From positions 1 through 51,229 of the forward strand of contig WRCA01000006.1 of NCBI GenBank assembly GCA_009784275.1: 51,229 bases of DNA. The letters run 5' to 3'. This document shows, piece after piece, positions 1-10,373 of this stretch. Below the pieces are notes generated by a model. The model saw only the letters and a list, made by a program, of their open reading frames with translations. It ran no database searches and had not been told where the DNA came from. The DNA is from Alphaproteobacteria bacterium (lineage in GTDB: Bacteria; Pseudomonadota; Alphaproteobacteria; Rs-D84). Both the position numbers and the translations under genes were made by a program. How positions within the stretch are numbered: the first letter of the stretch is position 1; each line of letters starts with the position of its first letter.

Positions 1-756
1 AATTGGGAATACGGAAATCATCTTTATCACTGCTGGGAAAAACATGGACATGGCTCCATGAATCTGGAAACAGCTTTGCAAAAATCATGTGATATTTATT
101 TTTATCAGATTGCATTACGAATTGGAATTAACCCTATCAAATCGATGGCTGAAAAACTGGGGCTGGGACAAAAGCTGTTGGATATTCTGCCGCGTGAAAT
201 GCCGGGTGTACTGCCTGACAGAGACTGGAAAAAACAAAACATCCGGCAGTCATGGATGCATGGCGACACTATAATGTCCGGCATAGGGCAGGGATATATT
301 CTGACGAATTGCCTGCAATTGGCGATTATGGGCGCACGTGCTGCGACCAATCGCGCCATTTTGCCAAAGCTGATAGAAGCAAAAGACAACAGATCAGAAG
401 CCAAAAGTCTGGGATTAAGTCCTGAAAATATAAAAATAGTAATGAATGGATTAGCGAAAGTTACACAAGAAGGCGGAACGGCTTATGGTGCCGCAATTAA
501 TATTCGCGGGCAAAAAATGGGCGGGAAAACTGGAACCAGTCAGGTGCGAAGAATAAGTTTGGAAGAACGCAAAAGTGGAGTAAAGACAAACGACCAGCTG
601 GCATGGAGCCAACGCAACCATGGTCTTTTTGTCGGGCTTGCGCCAATAGACGACCCAAAATATTCGGTCGCAATTATAACCGAGCATGCTGGTTCATCCG
701 GTCCCGCGGCACGCGCAGCAGCAGAAACTATGAAAGAGATATTAAAGAATGGCTAG
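1..756 (+). CDS. mrdA: Penicillin-binding protein 2 (peptidoglycan D,D-transpeptidase), C-terminal part; open at the 5' edge
   Basis: Frame is open from base 1 (NWEYGNHLYHCWEKHGHGSMNLETALQKSCDIYFYQIA); KTGT motif (GGKTGTSQ); followed by rodA. Confidence 0.93.
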   Translation, partial: NWEYGNHLYHCWEKHGHGSMNLETALQKSCDIYFYQIALRIGINPIKSMAEKLGLGQKLLDILPREMPGVLPDRDWKKQNIRQSWMHGDTIMSGIGQGYILTNCLQLAIMGARAATNRAILPKLIEAKDNRSEAKSLGLSPENIKIVMNGLAKVTQEGGTAYGAAINIRGQKMGGKTGTSQVRRISLEERKSGVKTNDQLAWSQRNHGLFVGLAPIDDPKYSVAIITEHAGSSGPAARAAAETMKEILKNG

Positions 757-1933
757 GCAGACTCGCATCTCAAGGGCAGAAAATATCGGCTTAACAGAAA
801 AGCTGCGTCATTTCAACTGGTCGCTATTTGTTCTGATGTCCCTTGTCTTGGTGCTGTCGATTGTGTCATTGTATTCGGCCGGAAAACCCGTATGCACTGA
901 AACGGCGGCCACTTGCAATAAGTTTGGCGGATGGTATCCATTTGCAATTTCACAGTTGGGAAAAATATTCTTGGGCCTTATCGTATTTTTTATCGTTGCA
1001 TTCGCGAATATAAAAACCTGGTTGAAAAACTCATATACGATTTATCTTTTGGCATTGATACTGGTGGTGCTTGTAACTTTTGTGGGACATACAGGAATGG
1101 GCGCGCAAAGGTGGCTTAATTTGGGTTTCATTCATATCCAGCCGTCAGAGTTTATAAAGATTGCGTTTGTTATGGCCTTGGCGCGATATTTCGCATGGAT
1201 GAATTCGGTAGAATTGTCAAAGTTCAAAAATTATCTGATTCCATTCGCATTGCTGGCCATTCCTTTTCTTTTAATTGTTGCGCAGCCGGACCTTGGCACA
1301 TCCGTGTCATTGGGGCTGATTACGGTCGGCATGTTTTATATTGTTGGCGCGAACAAGAAATGGTTTTTGATTGCGGGAATTTTGGCGGCGCTGGCGGCGC
1401 CAATGGTTTGGTATGGCGGAATGCATGATTATCAACGGAGTCGAATAATTACTTTCGTAAATCCAGAAGCTGATCCAAGCGGCGCTGGATATCAGATTAA
1501 CCAGTCGAAAATAGCATTCGGATCAGGCGGCATAATCGGCAAAGGATATTTGCAAGGCACGCAGTCGCATCTTTCATTCCTGCCGGAAAAACAAACTGAT
1601 TTTATTTTTGCAATGTTCGGGGAAGAGCTGGGGTTTGCCGGCGGTTTTCTGCTGATTATAATCTATTCCGCAATCATAGGAATGGTTTTTTGGGTTGCAA
1701 AAACATCCAGGAATAGATTCGGGCAATTGGTGTGTTTTGGTTTTATGTTGAATTTCTTTGTTTATTACTCTATAAATATCGCCATGGTTTTGGGACTGGT
1801 GCCGACTGTGGGGGTTCCGCTGCCGTTAATGTCATTCGGCGGATCGTCATTGTTGTCTTTGATGTTTGGGTTCGGGCTGGTACAAAATGCATATATTAAT
1901 AAGGATCAACAGCTATCCGCCAAAGGTATCTAG
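749..1933 (+). CDS. rodA: Rod shape-determining protein RodA (SEDS family)
   Basis: Multi-TM protein with SEDS motifs (QPDLGTS, FGEELGF, VGVPLPLMSFGGSS); overlaps the PBP2 stop. Confidence 0.95.
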   Translation: MARQTRISRAENIGLTEKLRHFNWSLFVLMSLVLVLSIVSLYSAGKPVCTETAATCNKFGGWYPFAISQLGKIFLGLIVFFIVAFANIKTWLKNSYTIYLLALILVVLVTFVGHTGMGAQRWLNLGFIHIQPSEFIKIAFVMALARYFAWMNSVELSKFKNYLIPFALLAIPFLLIVAQPDLGTSVSLGLITVGMFYIVGANKKWFLIAGILAALAAPMVWYGGMHDYQRSRIITFVNPEADPSGAGYQINQSKIAFGSGGIIGKGYLQGTQSHLSFLPEKQTDFIFAMFGEELGFAGGFLLIIIYSAIIGMVFWVAKTSRNRFGQLVCFGFMLNFFVYYSINIAMVLGLVPTVGVPLPLMSFGGSSLLSLMFGFGLVQNAYINKDQQLSAKGI

Positions 1934-1934
1934 T

Positions 1935-4199
1935 ATGAACTTACTTATCGTCGAATCTCCTGCAAAAGCGAAAACTATTGAAAAATATTTGGGCAAAGAC
2001 TATCGCGTTGTTGCGTCTGTCGGTCATGTGCGTGATTTGGTCCCAGAAGACGGCAGCGTTGATGTGAAGAATGATTTCGCAATGAAATGGCAGATTATGC
2101 CGGGAAAGGAAAAACAAATAAAAATAATTCTGGATGAATTAAAAAAAGCGGACGCGTTATATCTTGCGCCCGACCCTGACCGCGAGGGAGAGGCAATTGC
2201 ATGGCACTTGTTGGATATATTAAATTCGCGCGGCGCATTGAAAAATAAAAAAGTTTATCGCGTTACATTTAATGAAATTACAAAGAAAACTGTCCAAGCA
2301 GCAATTGATAACCCACGCGAAATCGACCAAAATTTAGTGGACGCGTATCTGGTGCGACGCGCTTTGGATTACCTGATTGGATTTAGATTATCGCCTGTGC
2401 TGTGGCGCAGAAATTTGGGACGCAGCGCCGGGCGGGTTCAGTCGGTCGCCGTTGCCTTGGTTGTCGCCAGGGAGCGTGAAATTGAAGCATTCAAACCAGT
2501 GGAATATTGGTCATTAGGTGCAGAATGCGCATTGGCAAAAAGTAATTTCATTGCGCAGCTTACGCGATTTGATGGTGAAAAAATTGAAAAGCTGTCCATC
2601 GAAAACAAAACTTCTATGGATACTATCCTGGCCGCAATTGGCGAACCTGTTATTCCTGCGGAAGTTATAAATGTCGAAAAGAAAAAGACTTCGCGCAAGC
2701 CGGCCGCGCCATTTACCACCAGCACTTTGCAACAAGAAGCGGCCCGAAAATTGAGGTTTTCATCAAAACGAACTATGTCCGTCGCGCAAAAGTTGTACGA
2801 GCAAGGACTGATTACATACATGCGAACTGATGCCACGAACCTGTCGCAAGATGCAGTTGCGTCCATCCGTAATTTCATACAAGAAAAATATGGCAATGCA
2901 TTTCTGCCCGGAATACCGAACATCTATGTGACCAAATCAAAGAACGCGCAAGAAGCGCACGAAGCGATACGTCCCACAGATGCGGCCCGTGTCGGCGCCG
3001 GCGAAGGTGACGAGTACAAGCTTTATGATTTGATATGGAAGCGCACGGTTGCCTGTCAGATGACCAATGCGGAATTTGATTCAGTTGTTGTTGATATAAA
3101 ACCAAACATCAAAACAGATGCGATCTTTCATGCAGTTGGTACAACACGCACATTTGACGGCTTTATGAAGGTTTATATCGAAGATAAAGATGATGCGGAA
3201 GAAGAAGGCGAAACAAAACTGCCGCCGATGGTTGTTGGCGATAAAATCAATATCACGAAATTGCTGCCGGAACAGCATTTTACTCAGCCGCCACCTAGAT
3301 ATACCGAAGCGTCACTTGTGAAAAAGTTGGAAGAACTGGGGATCGGGCGACCATCGACCTATGCAACGATTATGTCCACTATCGTTGATCGCGAATATGT
3401 AAAGATTGATAAACAGCGATTTTTTCCAACGCCCGCAGGCTGGATAGTCGCAGCGTTTTTATCGCGTTATTTCGTAGATATAATCGCGGTTGATTTCACT
3501 GCGAAAACCGAAGATACATTGGATGACGTCGCGGCGGGTGAACAGAAACGCTTGGCAGCACTACTGGCATTCTGGAATCCATTTAATAAAGTTCTGGAAA
3601 GTGCAAAAGATGTTCCAACGCCAGAAGTATTGCTTGAAATTAATAAAGATCTGGCTGCGCATTTATTCCCTGATGATAATCGTATCTGCCCTGAATGCAG
3701 CAAAGGCACACTTTCATTAAAGGTATCGAAATACGGCGCATTCTTGGGCTGCAGCAATTATCCAGAATGCAAATATACGAAGAATCTGGCTGCTACTGAC
3801 AATGCTGGGGAAAAATCCGGTGATGAAAACGGCGCCAAAACCAATACTAACAACGACCTGGGCGAAGGGATAAAATTTATGATTGGTCGTTTCGGGCCTT
3901 ATGTTACGGATGGCAAGAAAAATGCGAGCGCGAAAAAATATACTGCCGAAACCATGACCTTGGAAATCGCAAAAGAATTACTATCTGGCGAAAAGAAAAA
4001 AGCCGAAGGCATCGAACTTGGCACAAATCCAGTTACCGGAAAGCCGATATTGTATTATGCCGAAGGAAGATATGGTGCATATATTTCCAGTAATAAAGTA
4101 AATGTATCTGTTAAAGAACAGCCCGACCTTACCACCGCCACAGATTTGATTAATAATAAAAAACCCAGCACAAAGAAGACATGGGGAAAGAAAAAATAG
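1935..4199 (+). CDS. topA: DNA topoisomerase I
   Basis: MNLLIVESPAKAKTIEKYLG start, Toprim DPDREGEAIAWH, C-terminal zinc-finger CPECSKGTLSLKVSKYGAFLGCSNYPEC. The ORF-track start at 1866 lies inside rodA; ATG at 1935 is preferred. Confidence 0.96.
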   Translation: MNLLIVESPAKAKTIEKYLGKDYRVVASVGHVRDLVPEDGSVDVKNDFAMKWQIMPGKEKQIKIILDELKKADALYLAPDPDREGEAIAWHLLDILNSRGALKNKKVYRVTFNEITKKTVQAAIDNPREIDQNLVDAYLVRRALDYLIGFRLSPVLWRRNLGRSAGRVQSVAVALVVAREREIEAFKPVEYWSLGAECALAKSNFIAQLTRFDGEKIEKLSIENKTSMDTILAAIGEPVIPAEVINVEKKKTSRKPAAPFTTSTLQQEAARKLRFSSKRTMSVAQKLYEQGLITYMRTDATNLSQDAVASIRNFIQEKYGNAFLPGIPNIYVTKSKNAQEAHEAIRPTDAARVGAGEGDEYKLYDLIWKRTVACQMTNAEFDSVVVDIKPNIKTDAIFHAVGTTRTFDGFMKVYIEDKDDAEEEGETKLPPMVVGDKINITKLLPEQHFTQPPPRYTEASLVKKLEELGIGRPSTYATIMSTIVDREYVKIDKQRFFPTPAGWIVAAFLSRYFVDIIAVDFTAKTEDTLDDVAAGEQKRLAALLAFWNPFNKVLESAKDVPTPEVLLEINKDLAAHLFPDDNRICPECSKGTLSLKVSKYGAFLGCSNYPECKYTKNLAATDNAGEKSGDENGAKTNTNNDLGEGIKFMIGRFGPYVTDGKKNASAKKYTAETMTLEIAKELLSGEKKKAEGIELGTNPVTGKPILYYAEGRYGAYISSNKVNVSVKEQPDLTTATDLINNKKPSTKKTWGKKK

Positions 4200-4207
4200 T
4201 TAAGTCG

Positions 4208-4231
4208 AAACCCGCCGATTGGCGGGTTTTT
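4208..4231. terminator. Rho-independent terminator after topA
   Basis: AAACCCGCC-gatt-GGCGGGTTT followed by T-run; lies between convergent genes. Confidence 0.85.
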
Positions 4232-4233
4232 AC

Positions 4234-4818
4234 TTATTTTAAGTTACTATAATATTCTTTGGCGACTTTTGTTCTTTCATTATCTTTTCTTTTTATCTCT
4301 TCGAAAGACACTTCCGGATCTGTTAACAAGAACGCTTCCGCTGTTTTTTTCGCGCGTCTTTTTGTTATTAACTGCACCGGAATGGTGCCGACGCCTATTT
4401 GAGCACGCTTTGCGTTGTCTATGGCCGATTTTTTAGAAAAGATTGTGCTCGCACGTATGTTGGTATATAAATTTGCGCGCAAGACCGCACCACCGCCGCC
4501 ATTTGTAAATAAAAGCGCGCGCTCATGCGGGCCTTCTACAAACTCATGCGCCAATTCGCCGGTATTATGTCCGGCAAGCGCAACCCAGTCCATAGGTATT
4601 GCAAGATCGGGACTATACCCGGCAAGCTCGCCGCCATTCGCACTGGCGATATTATATTTTTTCACAAGTTTATAAGGAATTTTATCAACAAAAACCAAAC
4701 TCCATTTCTGCTTGATCTTCGGTTTTTCAGACAGATACTCAAAAACTTCTCTCGCAACTCTTACACAATCTTTGGATGCAAAAAAATAAACTTTCTGCGT
4801 CTGATGATAATCTGACAT
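4234..4818 (-). CDS. Hypothetical protein, 194 aa
   Basis: Long ORF convergent with topA and sharing its terminator; no family recognised. Confidence 0.7.
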   Translation of the reverse strand: MSDYHQTQKVYFFASKDCVRVAREVFEYLSEKPKIKQKWSLVFVDKIPYKLVKKYNIASANGGELAGYSPDLAIPMDWVALAGHNTGELAHEFVEGPHERALLFTNGGGGAVLRANLYTNIRASTIFSKKSAIDNAKRAQIGVGTIPVQLITKRRAKKTAEAFLLTDPEVSFEEIKRKDNERTKVAKEYYSNLK

Positions 4819-4955
4819 GGTCTTCTCTTTCGTATATTATTAGCCCCAGACTAGCATAACTACACCATTTGTCAATATCTTTGCGTTTGACAAATTGGAT
4901 TGCTATGATAATATGATCGATATGTTTTAAAGCTGTGTAATCAGGCGAAAAACCA

Positions 4956-5792
4956 ATGATTGAAAAATTCTTTCCATTTTTAATGACCGCTGGGAAATAT
5001 GCTGCAGATATGCAGAAGAATATCGATTTTCTTGGCAGCTATTCCAAATCGGAACAAATCGCAGATATAGTAACCAGAATAGATCTAGATATCTCACAGA
5101 AATTCATAAAATTCTGCGCGGACAATTTTGAAGGCGAAGATTACATAATCGTTGATGAAGAACGCTTGCAAGATTTGGGCGCCGACCCAAAGGCTGAAAT
5201 TAAAAATCATAAATATGCATTTATAATTGACCCCATTGACGGCACATTACCATATAGAAACAAATTGCCTATGTGGGCAATATCGATTGGCGTTTGGAGT
5301 TATGGTCAGCCCCTTTATGGCGTCGTATATGCCCCATCTATGCAAATTATGCAATATTGCGATGACGATAATGCATATTTGATAGAAGGCGTTTTCACCA
5401 GTCAGGAATGGAAACAAACTATAAAGCCATTACCCGATTCCGAAGAAAGTTCTAAATTATTCATTATGACCAGCAATAGCATTCTGATGGCGCGACATTG
5501 GCGCGAACATAAGATCCCGCGACAAAGCTTTAACAGCGCGGTAATTTCCGGAATGATGGTTTTGACCGGTAAGGCAATCGGATTTATTGGTCGCGATTAC
5601 CTGTGGGATTTCGCGGCATTGCTGCCTATCGCGAATAAAGTCGGTGTGAAAATTTACAATTTCAAAACCAAACAAGTCTTTGATTTTTCCATGTTGAATA
5701 ATAAATTGGGGCTGGCCGACTATGAACTTATTTGCCGCCCAAAATATTTGGAATTTATCAAAGAAAACACAGAATATTCAGATGTGAAATAG
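4956..5792 (+). CDS. Inositol monophosphatase / FBPase-like (IMPase family) phosphatase
   Basis: Metal-binding motif IIDPIDGTLPY; WDFAALLPIANKVG near the C-terminus. Confidence 0.85.
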   Translation: MIEKFFPFLMTAGKYAADMQKNIDFLGSYSKSEQIADIVTRIDLDISQKFIKFCADNFEGEDYIIVDEERLQDLGADPKAEIKNHKYAFIIDPIDGTLPYRNKLPMWAISIGVWSYGQPLYGVVYAPSMQIMQYCDDDNAYLIEGVFTSQEWKQTIKPLPDSEESSKLFIMTSNSILMARHWREHKIPRQSFNSAVISGMMVLTGKAIGFIGRDYLWDFAALLPIANKVGVKIYNFKTKQVFDFSMLNNKLGLADYELICRPKYLEFIKENTEYSDVK

Positions 5793-5916
5793 CGGCTAAA
5801 AGAAACAATTTTGCCATTCAATAAATACCCATTTGACAACCGGATTTTGACTTGAATTCTGAAATCCATGCTCTATAATCCAGCCACACAGTCCATGTCA
5901 AATACTGGAATAACAT

Positions 5917-6504
5917 ATGGAAAATAGAGTAACTTGCTTCAATGGTCCGATGGGATCCGGCAAAACCGCCATACCAAAGCTTATTCAATTGCTCTGTCCG
6001 ATGCCCATCAAAATAATAGGGGTCGGCGATATGTTGCGCGCGGCCCAGGTTGATGGTCGCCTTGATCAAGCCCGAACGAAAAAAATGAATGACGGATATC
6101 TGTTGGATTCTGAATTCATATGGAACTTTATAAAACCGAATTTACCAATAGATAAATCATTTTTCATAGATGGATTTCCGCGTCGCAGCAACCAGGTTCC
6201 AATGATTCTGAAATGGTGTCAGGAAAACAAATTCAGCATGTTATATTTCAATATAACTCAATCTCACGAAATTACCGAACGCCGCCTGTCCGAACGCTCG
6301 GCGGAGCGCAACAGGAATGATAATAAGCCGAAAACACGCGGCGTAAGATGGAAAGAATATGAAAAACATACCCAAAACGTCGCTAATGAACTAAATAAAC
6401 AAATCCACAATTTCCCTATTCCGTTGGAAATTATCGAATTCGACTCGAACCAAATCATAGATTACCCCAGCCTGTTTAAATACACCAAGGTCAGGACTAA
6501 TTAA
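5917..6504 (+). CDS. Adenylate kinase-like nucleoside monophosphate kinase
   Basis: P-loop GPMGSGKT, FFIDGFPRRSNQ motif, VGDMLRA. Confidence 0.75.
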   Translation: MENRVTCFNGPMGSGKTAIPKLIQLLCPMPIKIIGVGDMLRAAQVDGRLDQARTKKMNDGYLLDSEFIWNFIKPNLPIDKSFFIDGFPRRSNQVPMILKWCQENKFSMLYFNITQSHEITERRLSERSAERNRNDNKPKTRGVRWKEYEKHTQNVANELNKQIHNFPIPLEIIEFDSNQIIDYPSLFKYTKVRTN

Positions 6505-6510
6505 GCCAAA

Positions 6511-8136
6511 ATGGCATATGCGACAAATAATTTTAATGATGAATTGCGCGCAAGGCTGTCCATTGTGGATGTTGTTGGCCGGCGTGTTCCACTTTCCAAG
6601 AGAGGCCAAAATTACTGGGGATGCTGTCCTTTTCACAATGAAAAAACTGCTTCGTTTTCAGTTAGCGAGCAAAAGGGCTTTTATCACTGTTTCGGATGTG
6701 GTGAGCATGGCGACATAATCTCGTTCGTGATGAAATCCCAGAATATGCAATACATTGATGCTATTAAAGAACTGGCGCAGCTCGCAGGGCTTAAAGTGCC
6801 AGAATTTAAACCCAAGACGCCGGAACAAGCCGCTCGTGAAGCTTCATATTTCGAAATAATGGAAGGTGCCACGCGGGTTTATCAGGAGGCTTTATGGTCT
6901 CACGCCGGCGCAACAGCTTTGGAATATATACGCAAGCGCGGATTTTCTGATGAGGTTATAAAAAAATATAGGCTGGGGTTTGCACCATCGGGAAATAAAA
7001 TCGCGGCAAAATTCGCAAGTCAAAAGGTTGCAAATGTTGTAGCGACCGGCCTTGTGCGCCAGAATGAGCGTGGCGCATATGACTTCTTTCGCGATCGTCT
7101 GATGTTTCCAATTTTCAATCCGAATGGCCAAGTGATTGCTTTCAGCGGGCGTTCGTTAGACGGCAGCGAGCCGAAATATATCAACACCCAAGACACCGAA
7201 TTATTTCATAAAAGACGCACCATATTCGGATTTAATTTCGCGCGCGATGCAATTTATAAAGCAAATCGCAGCATTGTTGTCGAAGGTCAAATTGATGCAA
7301 TTCAAATGCAGATTCATGGGTTCCCGGAAACTGTCGCGCCACTGGGTACCGCATTAACCGAGGAACATCTGCAGATTCTGTGCAAGGCAAATCGCAATAT
7401 TATCTTTTGTTTTGACGGTGATACGGCGGGGCAAAAGGCCGCGGCGCGCGCGGCAGGACTGATGATGCCTTTGCTTCGTGATAATTCCGATGTGCGCTTT
7501 GCCTTCGTTACTGGGGGAAAAGATCCAGATGATGTTTTGCGGCAAAAAGATGGGAAAAACATTATGGATTCTGTTATAAAATCCGCGATTCCTTTGGTGG
7601 ATTTTTTATGGCAGATAACAAATAAGAATTATTTGATTTCAACGCCTGGGGGCAGGGCCACCGCGGAAAAATTATTGCGTGCGGAAATTGAAAAGATAGC
7701 CGACCCAAATCTTAAAAACGAATTCCGGCAAGAGTATGATCAACGGAAATTTAACGAATGGCATAAATGGAAGGCGGAAGGCAAAAAACAAAAAGCAAAT
7801 GTAGAAGTACCAAAAGTTGATTCATTGGATCAAAAAACACTTTCTGAAATTGCGGCAAATTATCCAACATTGATTGAAAAGCATTCGGAGTTTTTGTTAA
7901 AGATCGGTGCGGACCTTGGTGGCGGCCACGCCCACGGAAATGCGATAAATCTAACCGAGGAAGATGCAGAAAAATTTATCGTCGCATTAAAATTAAAAAA
8001 TCATATTAGTAATTTGAATTCTGATCGCGCAGTAGCATTGAAAGAAATGACCCCGGAATCACTGGCTCGGATTAAAGCGCTTGATTCCGAAATAAATGAT
8101 GCAACAGAAAAGCTAAACAGACTGTCAGAAATTTAA
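6511..8136 (+). CDS. dnaG: DNA primase
   Basis: Zinc-binding CPFHNEKTASFSVSEQKGFYHCFGCGEHGD; Toprim VVEGQIDAI and FDGDTAGQKAA. Confidence 0.95.
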   Translation: MAYATNNFNDELRARLSIVDVVGRRVPLSKRGQNYWGCCPFHNEKTASFSVSEQKGFYHCFGCGEHGDIISFVMKSQNMQYIDAIKELAQLAGLKVPEFKPKTPEQAAREASYFEIMEGATRVYQEALWSHAGATALEYIRKRGFSDEVIKKYRLGFAPSGNKIAAKFASQKVANVVATGLVRQNERGAYDFFRDRLMFPIFNPNGQVIAFSGRSLDGSEPKYINTQDTELFHKRRTIFGFNFARDAIYKANRSIVVEGQIDAIQMQIHGFPETVAPLGTALTEEHLQILCKANRNIIFCFDGDTAGQKAAARAAGLMMPLLRDNSDVRFAFVTGGKDPDDVLRQKDGKNIMDSVIKSAIPLVDFLWQITNKNYLISTPGGRATAEKLLRAEIEKIADPNLKNEFRQEYDQRKFNEWHKWKAEGKKQKANVEVPKVDSLDQKTLSEIAANYPTLIEKHSEFLLKIGADLGGGHAHGNAINLTEEDAEKFIVALKLKNHISNLNSDRAVALKEMTPESLARIKALDSEINDATEKLNRLSEI

Positions 8137-8150
8137 CCCCAAAATAAAAA

Positions 8151-8165
8151 GGCGGGAATTCCGCC
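8151..8165. terminator. Probable bidirectional terminator between dnaG and a lipoprotein gene
   Basis: GGCGG-gaatt-CCGCC between convergent ORFs, with A-rich and T-rich flanks. Confidence 0.5.
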
Positions 8166-8171
8166 ATTTCA

Positions 8172-8516
8172 TTATCTCAAATTAATTACATGTGTTTCTA
8201 CTACTTGCTCCTGTATAACAGGCTTTGGAAACTCTGGGTATTTTGTTTGAAGCACATTCAGCGCACTATCATTCTTTTCATATGCTGTGGCCCATCCGTC
8301 AACCAGTTCTGCGGCCTGTTCCCAATTCGTAAGATCAGCAGCCATACTTGTATTTTCAAGAACCTCCAGGGCAATAATAAGCGCTACCCTTACATTTTCC
8401 AGGCTATCGCGCTGAACAAGCAAACGATCGTATTCCGCGCGGTCTTTCCTTTTGCCACATCCGATCAGTATCAGCGCTGTAAGCAAAAATGGAAGATATT
8501 TTTTCGTTCTTTTCAT
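8172..8516 (-). CDS. Small predicted lipoprotein
   Basis: MKRTKKYLPFLLTALILIGCGK signal with lipobox (LIGC). Confidence 0.65.
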   Translation of the reverse strand: MKRTKKYLPFLLTALILIGCGKRKDRAEYDRLLVQRDSLENVRVALIIALEVLENTSMAADLTNWEQAAELVDGWATAYEKNDSALNVLQTKYPEFPKPVIQEQVVETHVINLR

Positions 8517-8567
8517 AGTATTATCCTTTACCAGAACAATACTATTATTTAATAATTTGTCAATGTT

Positions 8568-9638
8568 TTAATTGTTAAACAAAAAATGACATATGTCGCC
8601 GGGTTGCATTACATAGTCTTTGCCCACCAGGCGCATTTTTCCAGCTTCTTTTACCGCTGTTTCGCTGCCCAATACCAAATAATCCACAGGAGAAATAATT
8701 TCTGCGCGGATAAAGCCTTTCTCGAAATCGGTATGGATTTTTCCCGCCGCTTGCGGCGCTGTCATACCAACCGTAACTGTCCAAGCATGTGCTTCTTTTG
8801 GTCCGACTGTATAAAAAGTTTGCAAACCCAATAACGCATATCCTGCTTTTATAACTTTATCCAAGCCAGATTCGGAAAGGCCTAAATCTGATAAGAACAT
8901 TGCGCGTTCTTCTTTATCCGAAAGCAGCGAGATTTCTTGCTCTATCTTGCTTGAAATCACCAGAACTGGTGCCGATTTCCCATATTTTTCCATAACTATA
9001 TCTGAAAATTTATTTCCGGTTGCAGCAGATGCTTCATCCACATTACATATATACATTACAGGTTTTTCAGTAAGAAGATTAAACTTAAAGTCAGTTTCAC
9101 GGACAGGAATTCCATTTTCCAAACCGGTTTTTATTTTTTCTGCGATTTCCAGCTGCTTTATCGCTTCCTTATCTTGCCCGCGGGCTTTTTTGGTTAGATT
9201 TGCAATTTGTTTTTCAACAGATTCCAAATCCGCCAGCATTAATTCAGTTTCAATTGTCGCAATATCATCCAATGGATCAATACGGCCGGAAACATGCGTT
9301 ATATCATCATTCTCGAAACACCGGATTACATGGATTATTGCATCCACGGCTTGAATATGTCCCAAGAATTTATTGCCCAGACCTTCGCCGGCAGATGCGC
9401 CTTTGACCAAGCCGGCAATATCGACTATTTCCAGTTGAGTCGGGATTGTCTTTTGCGATTTTGCAACTGCCGCCAATTTTAAAAGTATTTCATCCGGGAC
9501 TACTACTTTTCCGGTATTCGGTTCTATGGTGCAAAAGGGATAATTCTGTGCATCCGCTGCGATTGTTGCGGTCAGCGCGTTAAACAGTGTTGATTTTCCA
9601 ACATTTGGCAACCCAACAATTCCGCAATTGAAACTCAT
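8568..9638 (-). CDS. ychF: Ribosome-binding ATPase YchF (Obg-family)
   Basis: MSFNCGIVGLPNVGKSTLFNALT; C-terminal TGS domain ending DYVMQPGDICHFLFNN. ATG at 9638 preferred to the ORF-track start at 9746. Confidence 0.96.
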   Translation of the reverse strand: MSFNCGIVGLPNVGKSTLFNALTATIAADAQNYPFCTIEPNTGKVVVPDEILLKLAAVAKSQKTIPTQLEIVDIAGLVKGASAGEGLGNKFLGHIQAVDAIIHVIRCFENDDITHVSGRIDPLDDIATIETELMLADLESVEKQIANLTKKARGQDKEAIKQLEIAEKIKTGLENGIPVRETDFKFNLLTEKPVMYICNVDEASAATGNKFSDIVMEKYGKSAPVLVISSKIEQEISLLSDKEERAMFLSDLGLSESGLDKVIKAGYALLGLQTFYTVGPKEAHAWTVTVGMTAPQAAGKIHTDFEKGFIRAEIISPVDYLVLGSETAVKEAGKMRLVGKDYVMQPGDICHFLFNN

Positions 9639-9665
9639 CTTAAAATCCTTTATAGTCCGCTTACT

Positions 9666-10343
9666 ATGACTTACTTGTGGGATGAATTCAATATAAAAAC
9701 TTTCCCAGCGGAAACCATTATTTTCCGCGATGGATTTTATCAGCATGAATTATCAACCTTGCCGCCAGACCTTAAAATCTCAAAAAAGTACGATTTGCCT
9801 GTTCATATCGTATTTATTGGCGAAATAGCCGGGAAAACAGACATAAACTGTGAAATTTTAGTGCCAAATCAGCAAGTATTTCTGACCGCGAAAATAAATA
9901 CCAAAAAGCCGGCTTTTTTGAACATTTTTATCAAAAACACCGGGAAAAATTCTGTTTTTAATGGCAAAATTCTGGTGCAGAGCTATGGACAGCTGGAAAT
10001 TAATGAAAAAGCCGGCCATTTTGCAGAAAATACTGGTATTTTCATATCTAATAAGGTAGTCGCTCATTCTGGATCTGATACAAAGTTATTTGGCGTTGTT
10101 GAAATTGCGCCGGGGTGTGAACAGTGTGATTCAGATATCAGTTTTACAGCTTTGGCTGCAAAAGACGCAAAGATTCAATTTTCGCCAAACCAGCGTATTT
10201 CTGTGGTTCCCGACTCTGCTGCTCATTCGGCTTCTATTTGGCACGCAAATCAAGCACAAACCGAGTATTTGCGCACGGCGGGCATGTCTGGCGCGGAAAT
10301 CAAAAAAGTTTTGGAAGAGGCCTTTACAAACGATTTTATATAA
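9666..10343 (+). CDS. SufD-like (SufB/SufD family) Fe-S assembly scaffold protein
   Basis: Short beta-helical-looking protein with SufB/D-type C-terminus (HSASIWHANQAQTEYLRTAGMSGAEIKKVLEEAF). Confidence 0.6.
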   Translation: MTYLWDEFNIKTFPAETIIFRDGFYQHELSTLPPDLKISKKYDLPVHIVFIGEIAGKTDINCEILVPNQQVFLTAKINTKKPAFLNIFIKNTGKNSVFNGKILVQSYGQLEINEKAGHFAENTGIFISNKVVAHSGSDTKLFGVVEIAPGCEQCDSDISFTALAAKDAKIQFSPNQRISVVPDSAAHSASIWHANQAQTEYLRTAGMSGAEIKKVLEEAFTNDFI

Positions 10344-10373
10344 TATATAATTCCCCCACAAAAAGGATATGTT

